A stretch of DNA of 63,176 nt from Rhizobium sp. (lineage in GTDB: Bacteria > Pseudomonadota > Alphaproteobacteria > Rhizobiales > Rhizobiaceae). The position numbers and the translations under genes were made by a program. Location: NCBI GenBank assembly GCA_028290545.1, contig JAQGJP010000083.1, positions 1 through 63,176 on the forward strand. Reading direction: 5' to 3'. Under the pieces are notes generated by a model. It did not search any database. It saw only the letters and a list, made by a program, of their open reading frames with translations, and was not told where the DNA came from. This document shows positions 61,962-63,176 of this stretch, in pieces (within the stretch, counting starts at the first letter, position 1; each line of letters starts with the position of its first letter).

Positions 61962-63176
61962 TTACTCCGCAGCCTGCTTGGCCATCGGGTTGTTGGGGTG
62001 CGTGGTCCAGTTGGCGTACTGATCGGAAACCACCTTGCCGGTGCGCTTGTCCATCTGGCCCGCGGCGAGCGGCACCATGGTAATGCAGTTTTCAACCGGA
62101 CAGACGTCGATGCAGAGATTGCAGGCGACGCATTCCTCCTCGATCACCTCGAAGTGTCTTACGCCATCGAGCATCGATGTGATCGCCTGATGTGACGTGT
62201 CCTCGCAGGCGATGTGGCAGCGGCCGCACTTGATGCAGGCATCCTGGTCGATCTGTGCCTTGGCGATGTAGTTGAGGTTGAGGTATTGCCAGTCGGTGAC
62301 GTTGGGGACGGCCTTGCCCTTGAAGTCGTCGAGCGTGGCGTAGCCCTTCTCGTCCATCCAGTTCTCAAGGCCGGTGATCATTTCCTCGACGATTTTGAAG
62401 CCATAGGTCATGACGGCAGTGCAGACCTGCACATTGCCGGCGCCGAGCATCATGAATTCGGCCGCATCGCGCCAGGTGGTGATGCCGCCGATCGCCGAGA
62501 TCGGCAGGCCGCGGGTTTCCGAATCACGGGCGATGTCAGCCACCATGTGCATTGCGATCGGCTTGACGGCCGGGCCGCAATAGCCGCCATGCGTGCCCTT
62601 GCCGTCGATTGACGGCGTGGGGGAACAGGTGTCGAGATCGACGCCGGTGATTGAGTTGATGGTGTTGATCAAGGATACGGCGTCCGTGCCCGCTTCATGG
62701 GCGGCGCGGGCCGGGCGGCGAACATCGGTGACATTCGGTGTCAGCTTGGTGATCACCGGCATGCGCGAATATTGCTTGCACCAGCGCACGACCATTGCGA
62801 CATATTCCGGCACCTGGCCGACGGCCGCACCCATGCCGCGCTCAGACATGCCGTGCGGACAGCCGAAATTGAGTTCGATGCCATCGACTTCGGTCTCTTC
62901 GACCAGCGGCAGGATCGCCTTCCAGGCTTCCTCCTCGCAGGGCACCATGATCGAGGCGATGATGGCGCGGTCCGGCCAGTTCTTCTTGACCATCTTCATT
63001 TCCTGCAGGTTGACCTGCAGCGGACGGTCGGTGATCAGCTCGATATTGTTGAGGCCGAGCAGCCGGCGGTCGGCGCCCCAGATCGCGCCATAGCGCGGGC
63101 CGTTGACGTTGACGACCGGCGGGCCTTCCTCGCCCAGCGTCTTCCAGACCACGCCGCCCCAGCCGGCCTTGAAGGC
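61962..63176 (-). CDS. preA: Dihydropyrimidine dehydrogenase subunit PreA, 5' end cut by the window
   Basis: The frame is open through the right edge of the window, so the start is missing. The visible part has the FMN-binding TIM barrel with the catalytic-site NFGCPHGMSERGMG segment, TKLTPNVTD, and GGITTWRDAAEFMMLGAGNVQVCTA. Two 4Fe-4S motifs follow: CIKCGRCHIAC, and CVACNLCIDVCP. This is PreA, which with the NADH-oxidising PreT reduces uracil or thymine. preT should lie just beyond the window. It completes the reductive pathway with hydA and the amidohydrolase, despite a 5 kb insert of other genes. Confidence 0.94.
   Translation of the reverse strand, partial: AFKAGWGGVVWKTLGEEGPPVVNVNGPRYGAIWGADRRLLGLNNIELITDRPLQVNLQEMKMVKKNWPDRAIIASIMVPCEEEAWKAILPLVEETEVDGIELNFGCPHGMSERGMGAAVGQVPEYVAMVVRWCKQYSRMPVITKLTPNVTDVRRPARAAHEAGTDAVSLINTINSITGVDLDTCSPTPSIDGKGTHGGYCGPAVKPIAMHMVADIARDSETRGLPISAIGGITTWRDAAEFMMLGAGNVQVCTAVMTYGFKIVEEMITGLENWMDEKGYATLDDFKGKAVPNVTDWQYLNLNYIAKAQIDQDACIKCGRCHIACEDTSHQAITSMLDGVRHFEVIEEECVACNLCIDVCPVENCITMVPLAAGQMDKRTGKVVSDQYANWTTHPNNPMAKQAAE

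Noticed and set aside
1..63176. tRNA, rRNA, CRISPR array, integrase or transposase
   Set aside because: No cloverleaf with CCA-end pattern, rRNA stretch, regularly spaced repeat array or recombinase motif was noticed in any gap or frame.

Overview
The window is a GC-rich chromosomal segment of an alphaproteobacterium of the order Hyphomicrobiales (Rhizobiales), most likely Rhizobiaceae or a close family. The call rests on gene content: CtrA/ChpT cell-cycle genes next to an EipA (DUF1134) envelope gene and a FliJ-like gene, a rhizobial-type RpoH, a sulfate-activation set with a fused CysN-CysC, KpsC/KpsS capsule genes, sarcosine oxidase soxBDAG, and intergenic palindromic mosaic repeats of the RIME kind. 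No rRNA, tRNA, CRISPR array, transposase or phage gene was seen. The genes read as intact, apart from the two cut by the window edges.

Layout. 1-9662: a sugar utilisation locus. It holds an M42 peptidase (cut by the left edge), an FGGY kinase, an ABC importer (two permeases, a Tat-exported binding protein, a UgpC-type ATPase), a FucU/RbsD-like mutarotase and a ribokinase. 9836-14968: the cell-cycle and envelope block, with fliJ-like, ctrA, a stand-alone receiver, chpT, eipA and a membrane-anchored coiled-coil protein. 14971-22029: core housekeeping, with an SpoU rRNA/tRNA methyltransferase, a small membrane protein, RluD, RpoH, a 770-residue membrane protein and PurA. 22209-25597: a DMT permease, a PqiA-like protein, GalE and an atypical family-4 uracil-DNA glycosylase.

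26255-35926: surface polysaccharide export and Kdo-linker genes (Wza/KpsD-type lipoprotein, KpsC, KpsS), a 290-residue unknown, then cysQ, cysNC and cysD, which make and recycle PAPS. 36336-41366: soxBDAG, the heterotetrameric sarcosine oxidase. 41767-47469: a complete branched-chain amino acid ABC importer (livH, livM, livG, livF, a small membrane protein, livJ).

47616-56545 and 61962-63176: a reductive pyrimidine degradation locus. It has an NMT1-type ABC importer with an embedded SMR-like protein, a cupin, dihydropyrimidinase, an N-carbamoyl-beta-alanine amidohydrolase, a RutR-type regulator and the PreA subunit of dihydropyrimidine dehydrogenase (cut by the right edge). A close match to the E. 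coli RutR box lies between the amidohydrolase and rutR. Between rutR and preA sit a voltage-gated-type potassium channel with a zinc ribbon, a VOC protein, a 24-codon mini-gene in a strongly structured RNA, a nuclease/ATP-dependent DNA ligase pair and an MscS channel.

The most unusual items are the structured mini-gene at about 57940-58162, the zinc-ribbon potassium channel, the uracil-DNA glycosylase that lacks the GEAPG motif, the cluster of four GANTC sites in front of ctrA, and the SMR-like protein inside the presumed pyrimidine importer operon.
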